Of a DNA stretch of 64,000 nt, positions 44,877-54,393 are shown piece by piece; the stretch's first letter is position 1; the number at the start of each line of letters is the position of its first letter. The position numbers and the translations under genes are program-made. A model generated the notes under the pieces. That model saw only the letters and a program-made list of their open reading frames with translations. It was not told where the DNA came from and did not search any database. Where the stretch lies: contig QKGS01000005.1 of NCBI GenBank assembly GCA_003250355.1, positions 1-64,000 of the forward strand. Direction: 5' to 3'. This DNA comes from Bacteroidota bacterium (GTDB lineage: Bacteria > Bacteroidota > Bacteroidia > Bacteroidales > SZUA-534).

Positions 44877-45485
44877 TCAACGACGGAATTGGTATGTATT
44901 AGTGTACTCTTTGCCCACATATATACCAACACATCCACTCTCGGGTTTGTGAGCCGGTTTTACCTCTACAAGTACTTTTATTTGCTGTGTTTTTCTTGGG
45001 GTAGCAGTCCAATAAGGCAGCTCATTGGTTCTGCTGTCGTATACAAGCTCCTCTATTTCGGTTGTTTTTCGTTCCCAAATAGTATCCTGAATTACTTTCT
45101 CACCTTCGGGTATACGCTGACCGTCGGTGTCGTATAAAAAAAATCCGCTGGGGTCTTTTCGGTATTCAGTTACGGTTTTAGGTACTATTTCTTTTACCAC
45201 TCGGGTAAATTGCTTGCGAGGTACAATTATTTGGTAATCGACTTCTCCTAGCTTTTGTTCTCCTGCTACAAATAAACGGTAGTTTTGCTTTGAATACAGT
45301 ACTATGTGCAATTCGGCCGATTCACCGTTCAACATATCTTTATAAAGCGATTGTCCGCGGTAATCGTAATCTTCTTTTATCTCTTTTTCCGCAATTTTTT
45401 TCTTTGAACAGTTTTGCGATATAGCTTTAGTGCTTAATGAAAGAAGGATAAATAATACTATAATATGTAATATATTGATTTTCAT
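44877..45485 (-). CDS. Exported protein of unknown function
   Basis: A signal peptide (MKINILHIIVLFILLSLSTKAISQ) precedes about 178 residues that I cannot assign. The body is beta-rich with charged segments: SAELHIVLYSKQNYRLFVAG, then KQFTRVVKEIVPKTVTEYR and ERKTTEIEELVYDSRTN. It carries two Cys, one just after the signal (QNCSKKK) and one near the end (SGCVGIYV). It starts 27 bases after the stop of the orphan lipoprotein gene at 45513 on the same strand, so the two are probably cotranscribed and may act together in the envelope. Confidence 0.6.
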   Translation of the reverse strand: MKINILHIIVLFILLSLSTKAISQNCSKKKIAEKEIKEDYDYRGQSLYKDMLNGESAELHIVLYSKQNYRLFVAGEQKLGEVDYQIIVPRKQFTRVVKEIVPKTVTEYRKDPSGFFLYDTDGQRIPEGEKVIQDTIWERKTTEIEELVYDSRTNELPYWTATPRKTQQIKVLVEVKPAHKPESGCVGIYVGKEYTNTYQFRR

Positions 45486-45512
45486 ATATATGTAGGTTTT
45501 AACAATGTGTTT

Positions 45513-46370
45513 TTAAATATTGTAAACAAAATGATTCCTTATTTCACTAACCTTATTAGTAATTTCAACAAACTGCTCTCGGGTGATACGTATTTTATCG
45601 CTGTTCAAATATAGTTTATCGTATACTTCCAATAACTCTCTTAATTGAACTGTTACTTTAATTATATTTTCTGAGGTATTGTTTTTTTCAAGATATTCTA
45701 TCAGATTCTCAAGTAATAAATGCTGGTCGGCAACTAATTCTGCAGCCGGACTGTTCACATCTTGGTTTTTCACCGATTGGGTAAGAATATATACCCCCTC
45801 TATCCAACCACCTGTAAGTATTAGACCAAGAACCTCGGTAAGCCCCTGATCCTCGAGCGATTCTATCGACGAGTAATACGAATCGTTTGCTATTACCAAC
45901 AATGAATCGAGATTGCGAAGGTTTAAATCTAAACGTGAAACTATTTCTTTGCCAAACCCTTCGTACAAACCTAATTCGGTAGCAAGCGACTTCGATGATG
46001 AGAAATACGAAATAGCGTCCTGATTATTACCGTAAACAGTGGCATATGCAAGGTCGGCTGCATATATTCCAAAGTTGAGGCTTTGCGAATAATTATCGAT
46101 ATACTGACTGCATCGGTCGGGGTTGGGTAGTATCTCGGAGTGATATTCTATATTGTTATTTTCAATAAATATAAATAATTCCATAGGGCATGGAATTTTA
46201 TAAGCAATGTTGTCTTTATTAACTTCTTCATCGTGAAACTCTAACGAATCTATTTCATAACCGGCACTCCCTTTTGTTGCATTTTTATTCTGGCACGAAT
46301 TGCACGAAGTATGCAATATTACAGCTGCTATTGCTGCAAATAATATGATTATATTTCTTTTGTTCTTCAT
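45513..46370 (-). CDS. Orphan lipoprotein, family shared with the gene at 2836
   Basis: The 285-residue product has a lipoprotein signal (IIILFAAIAAVILHTSC, Cys23) and a helical body. SLNFGIYAADLAYATVYGN and LGLILTGGWIEGVYILTQSV match ALNLGVYGADFSYLTMFNQ and LILLGGWIETLNIAVNM of the lipoprotein encoded at 2836, in the same order and spacing, so they are paralogues. The family is unknown to me. Here it has a downstream partner (44877); the copy at 2836 stands alone beside porX. The leader is followed by a short acidic region (EIDSLEFHDEEVNKDN). Confidence 0.75.
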   Translation of the reverse strand: MKNKRNIIILFAAIAAVILHTSCNSCQNKNATKGSAGYEIDSLEFHDEEVNKDNIAYKIPCPMELFIFIENNNIEYHSEILPNPDRCSQYIDNYSQSLNFGIYAADLAYATVYGNNQDAISYFSSSKSLATELGLYEGFGKEIVSRLDLNLRNLDSLLVIANDSYYSSIESLEDQGLTEVLGLILTGGWIEGVYILTQSVKNQDVNSPAAELVADQHLLLENLIEYLEKNNTSENIIKVTVQLRELLEVYDKLYLNSDKIRITREQFVEITNKVSEIRNHFVYNI

Positions 46371-46517
46371 GTGATATAAGTTTCAGTTATTCAGTTAATT
46401 TAATACTATATCGGAAATTAAAAGTAAATATTTTTTGTTTTTATGTTCTATATCTCTTTATATATTTTAGGGTAAAGTTAAATATTAATATGTTTACGCT
46501 GAAAAATAATTATAAAA

Positions 46518-46919
46518 ATGAACAGCAAACCATTAAGCATAAAAGCTTTTATAACCGGGCTAACAGCAACTTCTGTTAGTGTTTTTGTACTACACTTTCT
46601 TATTAATCGTCTTATGAACAGTGGTTTAGAAAGTGTTAAAATAATTGAAATGTATGTTGTGTTATACATATTATCTATGGTTCATTTTTTTGCCATCCGA
46701 TGGATATTTAAAAAATGGGCTAAGTATGCCGGTTTACTTTTTACTGCTCTAAGTTTATTGAAAATGATTGTGGCATTACTTTACCTTATGCCCGATATAT
46801 TTCCGGCTCACAGCAACTCTGTAAGCATAGCCATAAATTTTATGGCGGTATATTTGGTATTGCTTTTTTACGAGGTGTTGTTTTTGGTAAAAAAGCTTAG
46901 TAGACCAAATGAAGGTTGA
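46518..46919 (+). CDS. Small four-span membrane protein, possibly DUF6168-like
   Basis: A 133-residue inner-membrane protein with four predicted membrane segments (about 10-30, 42-62, 70-93 and 103-126), separated by short loops (IRWIFKKWAKYAG). It resembles the small DUF6168 membrane proteins that accompany F1Fo ATP synthase operons in Bacteroidota, but no ATP synthase gene is here, so this is a weak guess. It is divergent from the orphan lipoprotein gene at 45513. Confidence 0.55.
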   Translation: MNSKPLSIKAFITGLTATSVSVFVLHFLINRLMNSGLESVKIIEMYVVLYILSMVHFFAIRWIFKKWAKYAGLLFTALSLLKMIVALLYLMPDIFPAHSNSVSIAINFMAVYLVLLFYEVLFLVKKLSRPNEG

Positions 46920-47007
46920 AGAACATAAAAAAAAGGAAATATGGGCTGAGGCAACCAAACACTTGACTGTTAACAACGACCTGAATGCCGATATAGCTTT
47001 TATGTAA
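46909..47007 (+). CDS. Possible small protein (32 residues)
   Basis: An ATG inside the end of the four-span membrane protein gene opens a 32-codon frame, MKVEEHKKKEIWAEATKHL to the stop at 47007. The 11-base overlap with the upstream stop would allow coupled translation. The peptide is charged and helical. It might equally be the front end of a lost gene. I cannot tell whether it is expressed. Confidence 0.25.
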   Translation: MKVEEHKKKEIWAEATKHLTVNNDLNADIAFM

Positions 47008-47126
47008 GTATAATTACCAACAATAAAACCATTCCTGTTTTTTTAACAAAGCCAACGCAAAGCGGCGACAGTATTATATCAACGTTAAATACAATTTATA
47101 ATTGTATTCATATTGGTTTGATACTA

Positions 47127-47134
47127 TATATTTG
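47127..47134 (+). promoter_or_regulatory. -7 element of the TonB receptor gene
   Basis: TATATTTG, 26 bases before the proposed TTG start at 47161. Confidence 0.55.
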
Positions 47135-47160
47135 CAGTAAACAATTATATCCGGAATATT

Positions 47161-49497
47161 TTGACAAGAAGCTTTTATACGATTTTGTTTTTACTATTAT
47201 TTGTTGCTTCATTTTCACAACAAAAATATGAGTTAGCAGGCATTATTAAATCACTGTCAGATAATTCTTTACTGTCAGGAGCGAATATTTTTATTCAACC
47301 TGGCAATTATACAACCTCAACAAATGCCGATGGAGAATTTTCAATTACACTAGAAAAAGGGAATTACACTGTTGACGTATCATATATGGGCTTTAAAACA
47401 TACACACAAAGTGTATCTATTAATAATAACACAAAGCTTCAAATTTCCATTTCTGAATTTACTCATAACATTGATGATGTTGTAATAAATTCAGAAGTAA
47501 GTGACCGAAATATAAGATCATCAGAAGTTGGCTCGGTACATTTAAAAGCCGAAGACATATCGGCTATCCCAATACTATTTGGCGAACCAGACATAATACA
47601 AACTGCTAAACTAATGCCCGGGGTTCAGGCAGGTGGAGAAGGCAACCCCGGCATTTTTGTCCGCGGAGGCGACGCTGGTCAAAACCTTATATTACTTGAC
47701 AATATGCGACTATATAATCCATCACATTTAATGGGTTTTTTTCCTGTTTTCAATTCATCGACAGTAAATAGTATAAAAGTATATAAAGGTGCTATACCTG
47801 CCAACTATGGAGGTGGGTCTGCATCGGTATTTGAAATACAGCAAAAAACACCTGATTTACATAAATTTAAAGTCAATGGTTCACTTGGTTTTATACATAG
47901 TGACCTAACACTGGAAACTCCTATTATCAGCGGTAGGTGTGCATTAATTATTTCAGCACGAAGAACCTATTTGGAACTATACAAAGCCGCTTTTATAAAT
48001 AATAGTAGCGACTCTAGACTTTTAAATTCGAACTACTATTTCTACGATACCAACGCAAAATTAATTTATAAACTTACTGACAAAACCCGTATGTACATTA
48101 CTGCTTACGGCGGATACGATGAATATTTATTCTCCGATATTTCGTCAAATATGGAAAGTAAGCTAAATTGGGGTAATACAGCAATGGCATTTATGTTTAA
48201 TCATATACAAAACCCCAATTTTTACTTCAATATTGGTGGAGGTTACACAAAGTACAGTTCAAATATTAATATAAGCTATTATTCGTATAGTGCTGAAATT
48301 GAATCGGCAATAAGCGACTACAATTTCAACTGCGATATAAGCTATAACCCAAATCAATTACTCTCTTTTAAAAGTGGTTTACAATACTTACGCCATAAAA
48401 TAACCCCCGACAATAGCGAAATGGTTGTCGATGAAATTAAGTTCTCCGATAAGAATATTTTTAATACAAATGAATATTCGTACTTTATAAGTTCAGACTT
48501 AAATCTTAATACCCGATTAAATCTTACATCCGGATTACGTTACACTATATATAATCATGTTGGGCCATATAGTTTTATAGAGCAGAGTGATACATTACAA
48601 TTTGCCTACAATGAAAATGTAAAACTTTATCATGGATTAAGCCCAACTATAAGTGCTACCTATATAATCAATAATCAAACATCAATAAAAGCATCAGCTT
48701 CAAAAACCAAACAATTTGTCCATCTTGGTTCGGCCGGCTCGGTTTCGTTTCCTACCGATATGTGGCTGTCGAGCTCACGTAATATTAAACCTTTAAATGT
48801 GTCAATTGCTACACTGGGTTTTTTTAGAAATTACAACTATAATATGTTTGAAACCTCAATAGAGGTATACTACAAACACACTAATAATCAACTCGATTTT
48901 ATTAATAGCACATTGGATTTTGTAACAACCACTGACCTGAATAGCAATATAATTCAGGGCACAGGTAAATCGTATGGGCTGGAACTATATTTTAAAAAAC
49001 AAATCGGCACTTTTACCGGATGGTGTAGTTATACCCTTTCAAGGACTACTCGCAGCTTTAGTGAAATAAACTACGGAAAAACCTTTCCTGCCAAATACGA
49101 CCGCACTCATGATTTGTCAGTAACCGGTAGTGTCAAAATAAATAAGCACTGGTCGGCTTCAGCTTTATTTATATTCGCCACAGGCAATGCTATGACTCTT
49201 CCCATTGGCAGATATATAATACAAGGTAATATTGCAAATGTATATTCAGAACCTAACAAGTTCCGAATGCCTAATTATCACCGCCTCGACCTTTCGGTAA
49301 ATTATAAACTAATATCAGGAAGCAGGTTCGAGTCTGACTTAAATTTTTCGGTATACAATGTTTACAACAGGCATAATATCTATTTTATGTATTATAATGC
49401 CAGTGGCGACCTTGACAGATACCGTTTTTTCGTAAAGCCTGAAAGTATTTCGCTGTTCCCTGTTTTGCCAAGTTTATCGTGGAATTTTAAATTTTAA
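47161..49497 (+). CDS. TonB-dependent receptor with carboxypeptidase-like N-terminal domain
   Basis: A 778-residue outer-membrane receptor. After a signal peptide comes a CarboxypepD_reg-like domain (about 22-105: ELAGIIKSLSDNSLLSGANI, VDVSYMGFKTYTQSV). The plug follows (PDIIQTAKLMPGVQAGGEGN, IFVRGGDAGQNLILLDNM, VYKGAIPANYGGGSASVF), then a 22-strand barrel ending PSLSWNFKF with a terminal Phe. No ATG precedes the signal peptide; the frame begins at TTG 47161, 26 bases after a perfect -7 element. The DUF4249 lipoprotein gene starts three bases after its stop. Receptors of this type paired with DUF4249 take up unknown small ligands; it is not a SusC (no SusD follows). Confidence 0.92.
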   Translation: MTRSFYTILFLLLFVASFSQQKYELAGIIKSLSDNSLLSGANIFIQPGNYTTSTNADGEFSITLEKGNYTVDVSYMGFKTYTQSVSINNNTKLQISISEFTHNIDDVVINSEVSDRNIRSSEVGSVHLKAEDISAIPILFGEPDIIQTAKLMPGVQAGGEGNPGIFVRGGDAGQNLILLDNMRLYNPSHLMGFFPVFNSSTVNSIKVYKGAIPANYGGGSASVFEIQQKTPDLHKFKVNGSLGFIHSDLTLETPIISGRCALIISARRTYLELYKAAFINNSSDSRLLNSNYYFYDTNAKLIYKLTDKTRMYITAYGGYDEYLFSDISSNMESKLNWGNTAMAFMFNHIQNPNFYFNIGGGYTKYSSNINISYYSYSAEIESAISDYNFNCDISYNPNQLLSFKSGLQYLRHKITPDNSEMVVDEIKFSDKNIFNTNEYSYFISSDLNLNTRLNLTSGLRYTIYNHVGPYSFIEQSDTLQFAYNENVKLYHGLSPTISATYIINNQTSIKASASKTKQFVHLGSAGSVSFPTDMWLSSSRNIKPLNVSIATLGFFRNYNYNMFETSIEVYYKHTNNQLDFINSTLDFVTTTDLNSNIIQGTGKSYGLELYFKKQIGTFTGWCSYTLSRTTRSFSEINYGKTFPAKYDRTHDLSVTGSVKINKHWSASALFIFATGNAMTLPIGRYIIQGNIANVYSEPNKFRMPNYHRLDLSVNYKLISGSRFESDLNFSVYNVYNRHNIYFMYYNASGDLDRYRFFVKPESISLFPVLPSLSWNFKF

Positions 49498-49500
49498 TAA

Positions 49501-50352
49501 ATGACTAAATATACACCCATAATATTAATGCTAGCGTTAGCATTTTCATATTGTAAAGAACCCGACTTATATTATACCGATAATTATGAATCTCAGGTTG
49601 TAGTTGACGGTTCAATTGAATATAATGCGCCGGCAATGGTCTTTCTCACTATGAGTTCTTCATATTTTGGAATTATTGATTCGGTAAATCTTTTAAAACA
49701 AATTATTACTACTGCAAAGGTTACTGTTTCTGATGGTGAAACCGAGGAGATACTAACATTAGTCAAAGATTACGATTACTTTCCTCCGTATTTTTACAAA
49801 ACAACTTTACTTAAAGGTGAGACCGACAAAGTATATACTCTAAAAGTGATTCATAATGGAAATATTATTACTGCTCAAACAACTATTCCAAACCCTGTAT
49901 CACTAGACACTTTTTATTTTGAACCCAAACCCGACAATGCTTCACTTGGTAATATTGTGGTAGAATTTACTGACAATGGAAACGAAGAAAATTACTATCG
50001 CTTTTTTACGTTAGATTATTCTGAAGTACCACGCTTTATTCCTACATACTTTCCACTTAACGACGATAAAATGTTTAACGGGCAACGATTCAGAAAAAAA
50101 ATATTTAAAGGGAATAAATCAATGCTTAACCGTGAAGATGATTTGTTTTTTGTGAGTGGAAAAACTATAAATGTAAAAATTGCTACTCTCGACAAAGCTT
50201 CATTCAATTTTTGGAACGATATACAAAGTGAGTTCTTTAACTCTAGCAACCCTTTTGGGTCTTCAAATGCTGTTGTACGATCAAATATTAACGGAGGTAT
50301 TGGGGTATGGTGTGGATATGGTTCTTTAAACTACTCTGTTGTTTTACAATAA
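49501..50352 (+). CDS. DUF4249 lipoprotein, partner of the TonB receptor
   Basis: The 283-residue protein has a short leader ending in ALAFSYC (Cys18) and the DUF4249 pattern: YESQVVVDGSIEYNAPAMVF near the start, TAKVTVSDGE in the Ig-like first half, and the C-terminal IWCGYG-type ending IGVWCGYGSLNYSVVL. DUF4249 proteins sit on the outer membrane and are encoded directly after TonB receptors of the carboxypeptidase-regulatory type, as here. The presumed role is ligand capture for the receptor; the ligand is not known. Confidence 0.88.
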   Translation: MTKYTPIILMLALAFSYCKEPDLYYTDNYESQVVVDGSIEYNAPAMVFLTMSSSYFGIIDSVNLLKQIITTAKVTVSDGETEEILTLVKDYDYFPPYFYKTTLLKGETDKVYTLKVIHNGNIITAQTTIPNPVSLDTFYFEPKPDNASLGNIVVEFTDNGNEENYYRFFTLDYSEVPRFIPTYFPLNDDKMFNGQRFRKKIFKGNKSMLNREDDLFFVSGKTINVKIATLDKASFNFWNDIQSEFFNSSNPFGSSNAVVRSNINGGIGVWCGYGSLNYSVVLQ

Positions 50353-50424
50353 CAATAAAAAGGGAATTAAAAAGTTGACTCTACAGAGTTAGATATTTTA
50401 GACAAGTCGAATAGGTATACAAAT

Positions 50425-50462
50425 AAAAAATGGTATCCGAAACTTTCCGGGTACCATTTTTT
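50425..50462. terminator. Bidirectional terminator after the DUF4249 gene
   Basis: AAAAAATGGTA pairs with TACCATTTTTT; with one bulge the stem runs on into CC/GG. T's on both strands allow it to serve also the convergent lipoprotein gene ending at 50487. Confidence 0.88.
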
Positions 50463-50486
50463 ATTAAAAACTATAAGTATTTCACA

Positions 50487-52004
50487 CTATTCCATATAGC
50501 TATCCATTTTGCGCTCTACTTTCTTTGCATAGGTTTCAAATTCGCTTACCAATGCATCGAAACCGCTTTCAAAGTACACATCGGCATCAACATTTGAACC
50601 ATCGCCAAATACAAAACGGTAATCGGTATCGTAAGTAATAAGTTCCTTCTCAACAATTTCATTTTTATATAATGCCTTATTATATTCATAAGTCATATAT
50701 TTATATGACCTTTCAGTTGTATAAGCTTCACCAAGAGCCATTATCTGGTTATTTGCAGCATCGCGAAGGGTAAATTTCATATATTTATTATATGCTTCAT
50801 TAATGGCATCGTGATACTCCTTATTATACTGTAAAGTATAATCGTAGAAATAACCCGGAGGATAATTACTTGTCAGTGCAGTATCCTGATACTTTCCATA
50901 TGCCTCATTCTCAGCTATTATAAGTTTATCAAACTGAATGGTTCCAAGCACTTTAATATCCATCACCTGGAATTTAAAGTTGCTGTGATTCAATATATCT
51001 TCCATATGTTGTTCGTAGGTTACATAAGATGTCATTGGGTCGTTTTTAGTAGTTTCAATATATCTTAAATAATACTGCTCCATACCATCTACTGTATCCA
51101 TATACAACTCACTCTTATAGTAATGATATTCTTCACTATCGGCAATATTATCGTCAGTCCAATTTCCGCTAAGATCAGCCGAAGCCGATGCTAATACAGT
51201 AGTACCTTTCTTCATTTCAAATGCAGCGTCAGCATTAGTATTGCTATTATTAGCCGACAAAACAAAAGTAAACTCACCTAACGTAAGCGTATGCGATTCT
51301 GAAGTAGGAGTGCCATTAGTAGTGTAACCAAAATTTGAAGTAATGCTCATAAGCGTATTTCCATCTGCTGTTAATGAAATAGAAACCGAAGTTGGAAGGT
51401 CTCCGTCGTAATCTTCGTATACATCATTTCTATTAGTGTGAAGTGCGCCTGAATATAAAACAGTAAGTGTCGCATTGTTTGAAGTACCATTTACCTTAGA
51501 TGGAAATTTCATAATTACTGCATCACCACCTTTTTCAACAGTCCATGTATAATTGGTAGGATTCCATATGTAAGTACCTTTAACTTCATTATATACTTCG
51601 GCTATGGTTTCGGGTTCACTATCTTCATATATAGTCATTGACTTTAATATAACCTGCGGGTTGTCGTCATAACTAGCTAATGTTGATACTGTTTCTAAAC
51701 CTGCAACTTTCTTTGCTTTCAAAGGTTTGCCTGTTAATGGGTCACTTTTCTCAATAAAAGTCATAAGTCCTTCACAAGCATCAAAAACAGGAAGGTCACT
51801 AATAGGTGCAATTGCTTGTATAAATTGAATCCCTGATTTTTGAATGTGCTCTTTGTTCTGAGCTTCTGTTAACTGACTGAATGTATTATCTGCATTATCA
51901 TCGGTTACCACAGGTGCCACAGGAGCCGGATTGTCCTTTTCGCAACTTGTAAAAATAAGCGTTACGGCTATAGCTGCCAACACTACAAAATTTAGTTTTT
52001 TCAT
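50487..52004 (-). CDS. Large lipoprotein of unknown function
   Basis: A 505-residue product with a clear lipoprotein leader (MKKLNFVVLAAIAVTLIFTSC, Cys21) followed by a Pro/Val/Asp-rich linker. The body alternates beta-rich parts (VKGTYIWNPTNYTWTVEKGG, TSVSISLTADGNTLMSITS, TLTLGEFTFVLSANN) with a helical C-terminal half rich in Tyr and Lys (LQYNKEYHDAINEAYNKYMK). I know no family for it. The WNPTNYTWT segment and the repeated antiparallel strands resemble a lipocalin- or LolA-like fold, but this is only impression. It has its own promoter and is transcribed alone. Confidence 0.6.
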   Translation of the reverse strand: MKKLNFVVLAAIAVTLIFTSCEKDNPAPVAPVVTDDNADNTFSQLTEAQNKEHIQKSGIQFIQAIAPISDLPVFDACEGLMTFIEKSDPLTGKPLKAKKVAGLETVSTLASYDDNPQVILKSMTIYEDSEPETIAEVYNEVKGTYIWNPTNYTWTVEKGGDAVIMKFPSKVNGTSNNATLTVLYSGALHTNRNDVYEDYDGDLPTSVSISLTADGNTLMSITSNFGYTTNGTPTSESHTLTLGEFTFVLSANNSNTNADAAFEMKKGTTVLASASADLSGNWTDDNIADSEEYHYYKSELYMDTVDGMEQYYLRYIETTKNDPMTSYVTYEQHMEDILNHSNFKFQVMDIKVLGTIQFDKLIIAENEAYGKYQDTALTSNYPPGYFYDYTLQYNKEYHDAINEAYNKYMKFTLRDAANNQIMALGEAYTTERSYKYMTYEYNKALYKNEIVEKELITYDTDYRFVFGDGSNVDADVYFESGFDALVSEFETYAKKVERKMDSYME

Positions 52005-52046
52005 GTAATATAAATTATTTTATGAGTTAAAATCTATTTTTCGCTT

Positions 52047-52054
52047 CAAATATA
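52047..52054 (-). promoter_or_regulatory. -7 element of the large lipoprotein gene
   Basis: TATATTTG on the minus strand, 43 bases upstream of the start at 52004. Confidence 0.5.
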
Positions 52055-52166
52055 ATTTTTAAATTTTAACAATAGACGCATTACCGAAAATAAAAGTTGC
52101 GTAAACGATATTTCCTCAAATAATAAAAAAACTTTATTATTGCAGATATTAGAAAAACACAATCAA

Positions 52167-52916
52167 ATGAACACCCGAATAATAACCTCAGCCATTGCCA
52201 TATTACTTATTGCACTTAGCGCAAATGCACAGAACGCAAAAGAGATAATACAAAAAATGGACAACAAACTCCAGGGTAATTCAAACAAGAGTGTAATGAA
52301 AATGTCGATAGTACGCCCCAAATATACCCGAACTATTGAGTTTAAAAACTGGTCGCTGGGACGCAATTATTTCATGACCTATGTTACTGCCCCCGCAAAA
52401 GACAAAGGGCAAGTATTTATGAAATACAACACCGAAATGTGGAGCTATTCGCCTGCAATAAACCGCATGATAAAATTACCGCCAAGCATGATGTCGCAAG
52501 GGTGGATGGGTTCCGATTACTCAAACGACGACCTTGTAAAACAATCATCGATAGTTGACGACTATACACATACAATAATTGGAAATGAAACAATTGACGG
52601 CATAGAATGTACCATAATAGAAATGATACCAAACGCCGATGCTAATATTGTTTGGGGTAAAATAATAATATGGGTAAATGTGCAAAAATACATAAACCTT
52701 AAAGCCCAATACTACGATGAAGAAAACTACTTGGTACGTACCGAAACCGCAAGTAAAATAAAAACATTCGACAGCCGCGAATTACCTTCTGTAATAGAAA
52801 TATTGCCACATGAAGAACCCCACAATAAAACAATAATAGAGATAGTATCAATGGAGTTTGATATTGAAATAGAAGAGAATTTTTTCTCGCAGCAAAACAT
52901 GAAACGGATAAGATAA
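52167..52916 (+). CDS. LolA-like periplasmic protein (outer membrane lipoprotein-sorting type)
   Basis: The product has a signal peptide (MNTRIITSAIAILLIALSANAQ) and the fold signature of the PF17131-like LolA group: AKEIIQKMDNKLQGNSNKS, the strand pair MSIVRPKYTRTIEFKNWS, then WSYSPAINRMIKLPPSMMSQ, SDYSNDDLVKQSSIVDDYTH and the C-terminal IEENFFSQQNMKRIR. Such proteins carry a hydrophobic ligand in a half-barrel across the periplasm. The ATG at 52167 is preferred to the upstream in-frame TTG at 52140. It is the first gene of a codirectional run with two permeases, an ATPase and a barrel, which makes it the likely periplasmic carrier of that system rather than the housekeeping LolA. Confidence 0.85.
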   Translation: MNTRIITSAIAILLIALSANAQNAKEIIQKMDNKLQGNSNKSVMKMSIVRPKYTRTIEFKNWSLGRNYFMTYVTAPAKDKGQVFMKYNTEMWSYSPAINRMIKLPPSMMSQGWMGSDYSNDDLVKQSSIVDDYTHTIIGNETIDGIECTIIEMIPNADANIVWGKIIIWVNVQKYINLKAQYYDEENYLVRTETASKIKTFDSRELPSVIEILPHEEPHNKTIIEIVSMEFDIEIEENFFSQQNMKRIR

Positions 52917-52940
52917 TTTGAGAATTTGAGAATAAATAAA

Positions 52941-54356
52941 ATGGTAGAACTGATAAAACTGGCATGGCGTAATATTTGGCGAAACAAAAGACGTTCGCTT
53001 ATAACTATTGCATCAATATTTTTTGCCGTATTCTTTGCAGTGGTAATGCGGTCAATACAATTGGGGTCGTACGGACACATGATAAAACAGAGCATTGAAA
53101 ACTTTTCGGGCTACCTTCAAATTCAAAACCCCGAATATTTCGATGAACAATCGCTCGATAACTCGCTCGAATATACACCCGAACTAATAGAAACCCTGAA
53201 TAAATTAGAGGATGTAAAAATAGCTGTCCCCCGAATTGAGGGGTTTGTACTTGCGTCATCGGGACATCAGAGCAAAGGGGTAATTGTAACCGGTATTGAT
53301 ACACAAAAGGAGAAACACGCAAGTAACCCCGAAAATAATTTAGTCCGTTACATACTTACCCCAAAAATAGTAAAAGAGATAACCACCGAATTTGCTTTCG
53401 ATAAAAAAACCGAAGAGCTGCTATGGCTCAACCAAAATACAGCATACACCAATATTGAACGCATTGGGCTCGACCTCGATATGAATGCAAAAGAATTTAG
53501 TAAATATGAGCAACCATTTAAAGATAAAGCTTACGCACCGGGCCAATACCTTACGGCAAATGACAGTGGCGCACTTGTATCGTCGAAGCTTGCCAATTTT
53601 TTAAATATTCAAGTAGGCGATACTATTATAATGATAGGTTCGGGATATCACGGTTCGTCGGCAGCAGGCTTATTTCCCGTAAGGGGGATAATTAAAGTTC
53701 TGTCGCCCGAACTCGACAATAAACTTATATACATAACCCTTAGCAGAGCTCAACAATTTTTCGATATGCATGGCAGAATAACATCAATTGCCATAAATAT
53801 TGACAATACCGACCAAATGCTATCTGTACAGAATAATATACAGCATACTATTGACAATGAAAAATATACCGTCAAAAACTGGGAACAAATAAACCCTGTG
53901 CTAAAACAACAAATAGAGAGCGACGATAAAAGCGGACAAATGTTTGTAGGCATACTTTACTTTATAGTATTCTTCGGCATATTAGGCACGGTAATGATGA
54001 TGATAGCCGAACGCAAACGCGAATTTGGGGTGCTTGTAGCTATAGGAATGAGAAAGCGAAAACTATCGGCAATAGTAATTGTTGAAATGCTCTTTATAGG
54101 AATAGTTGGAACATTATCGGGACTATTAGCAGCAGTGCCATTGGTTATAGCATTTAACCTGCACCCGGTACGATTTACCGGCGAAACAGGAAAAACATAC
54201 GAAGAGATGGGATTCGACCCAATAATGCCAACTGCTCCCATTGACCACTATTTTACATGGCAGGCTGTTATAATATTAATAATGGTGTTGCTGGCTTGTT
54301 ATATTCCACTGTGGCGAATACGTAAAATGAAAATAATGAACTCATTGCGGGGATAA
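52941..54356 (+). CDS. FtsX/MacB-type ABC transporter permease, first copy
   Basis: A 471-residue permease: an N-terminal membrane segment after LAWRNIWRNKRRSLI, a large periplasmic domain (about 50-320) of the MacB core type, then three membrane segments with the FtsX motif (FGILGTVMMMIAERKREFGV, AIGMRKRKLSAIVIVEMLF). Such permeases do not move substrates through a channel but act by mechanical coupling, as in LolCDE and MacAB. The ATG at 52941 lies 24 bases after the LolA-like gene. It pairs with the second permease encoded next, giving a heterodimer like LolC/LolE. Confidence 0.9.
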   Translation: MVELIKLAWRNIWRNKRRSLITIASIFFAVFFAVVMRSIQLGSYGHMIKQSIENFSGYLQIQNPEYFDEQSLDNSLEYTPELIETLNKLEDVKIAVPRIEGFVLASSGHQSKGVIVTGIDTQKEKHASNPENNLVRYILTPKIVKEITTEFAFDKKTEELLWLNQNTAYTNIERIGLDLDMNAKEFSKYEQPFKDKAYAPGQYLTANDSGALVSSKLANFLNIQVGDTIIMIGSGYHGSSAAGLFPVRGIIKVLSPELDNKLIYITLSRAQQFFDMHGRITSIAINIDNTDQMLSVQNNIQHTIDNEKYTVKNWEQINPVLKQQIESDDKSGQMFVGILYFIVFFGILGTVMMMIAERKREFGVLVAIGMRKRKLSAIVIVEMLFIGIVGTLSGLLAAVPLVIAFNLHPVRFTGETGKTYEEMGFDPIMPTAPIDHYFTWQAVIILIMVLLACYIPLWRIRKMKIMNSLRG

Positions 54357-54393
54357 CCGAAAATTTTACTTTTTAATTATAAAAAAAGGAGTA

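Noticed and set aside
47161-50352. SusC/SusD pair or polysaccharide utilisation locus
   Set aside because: The partner is DUF4249, not SusD, and no glycoside hydrolase is near.
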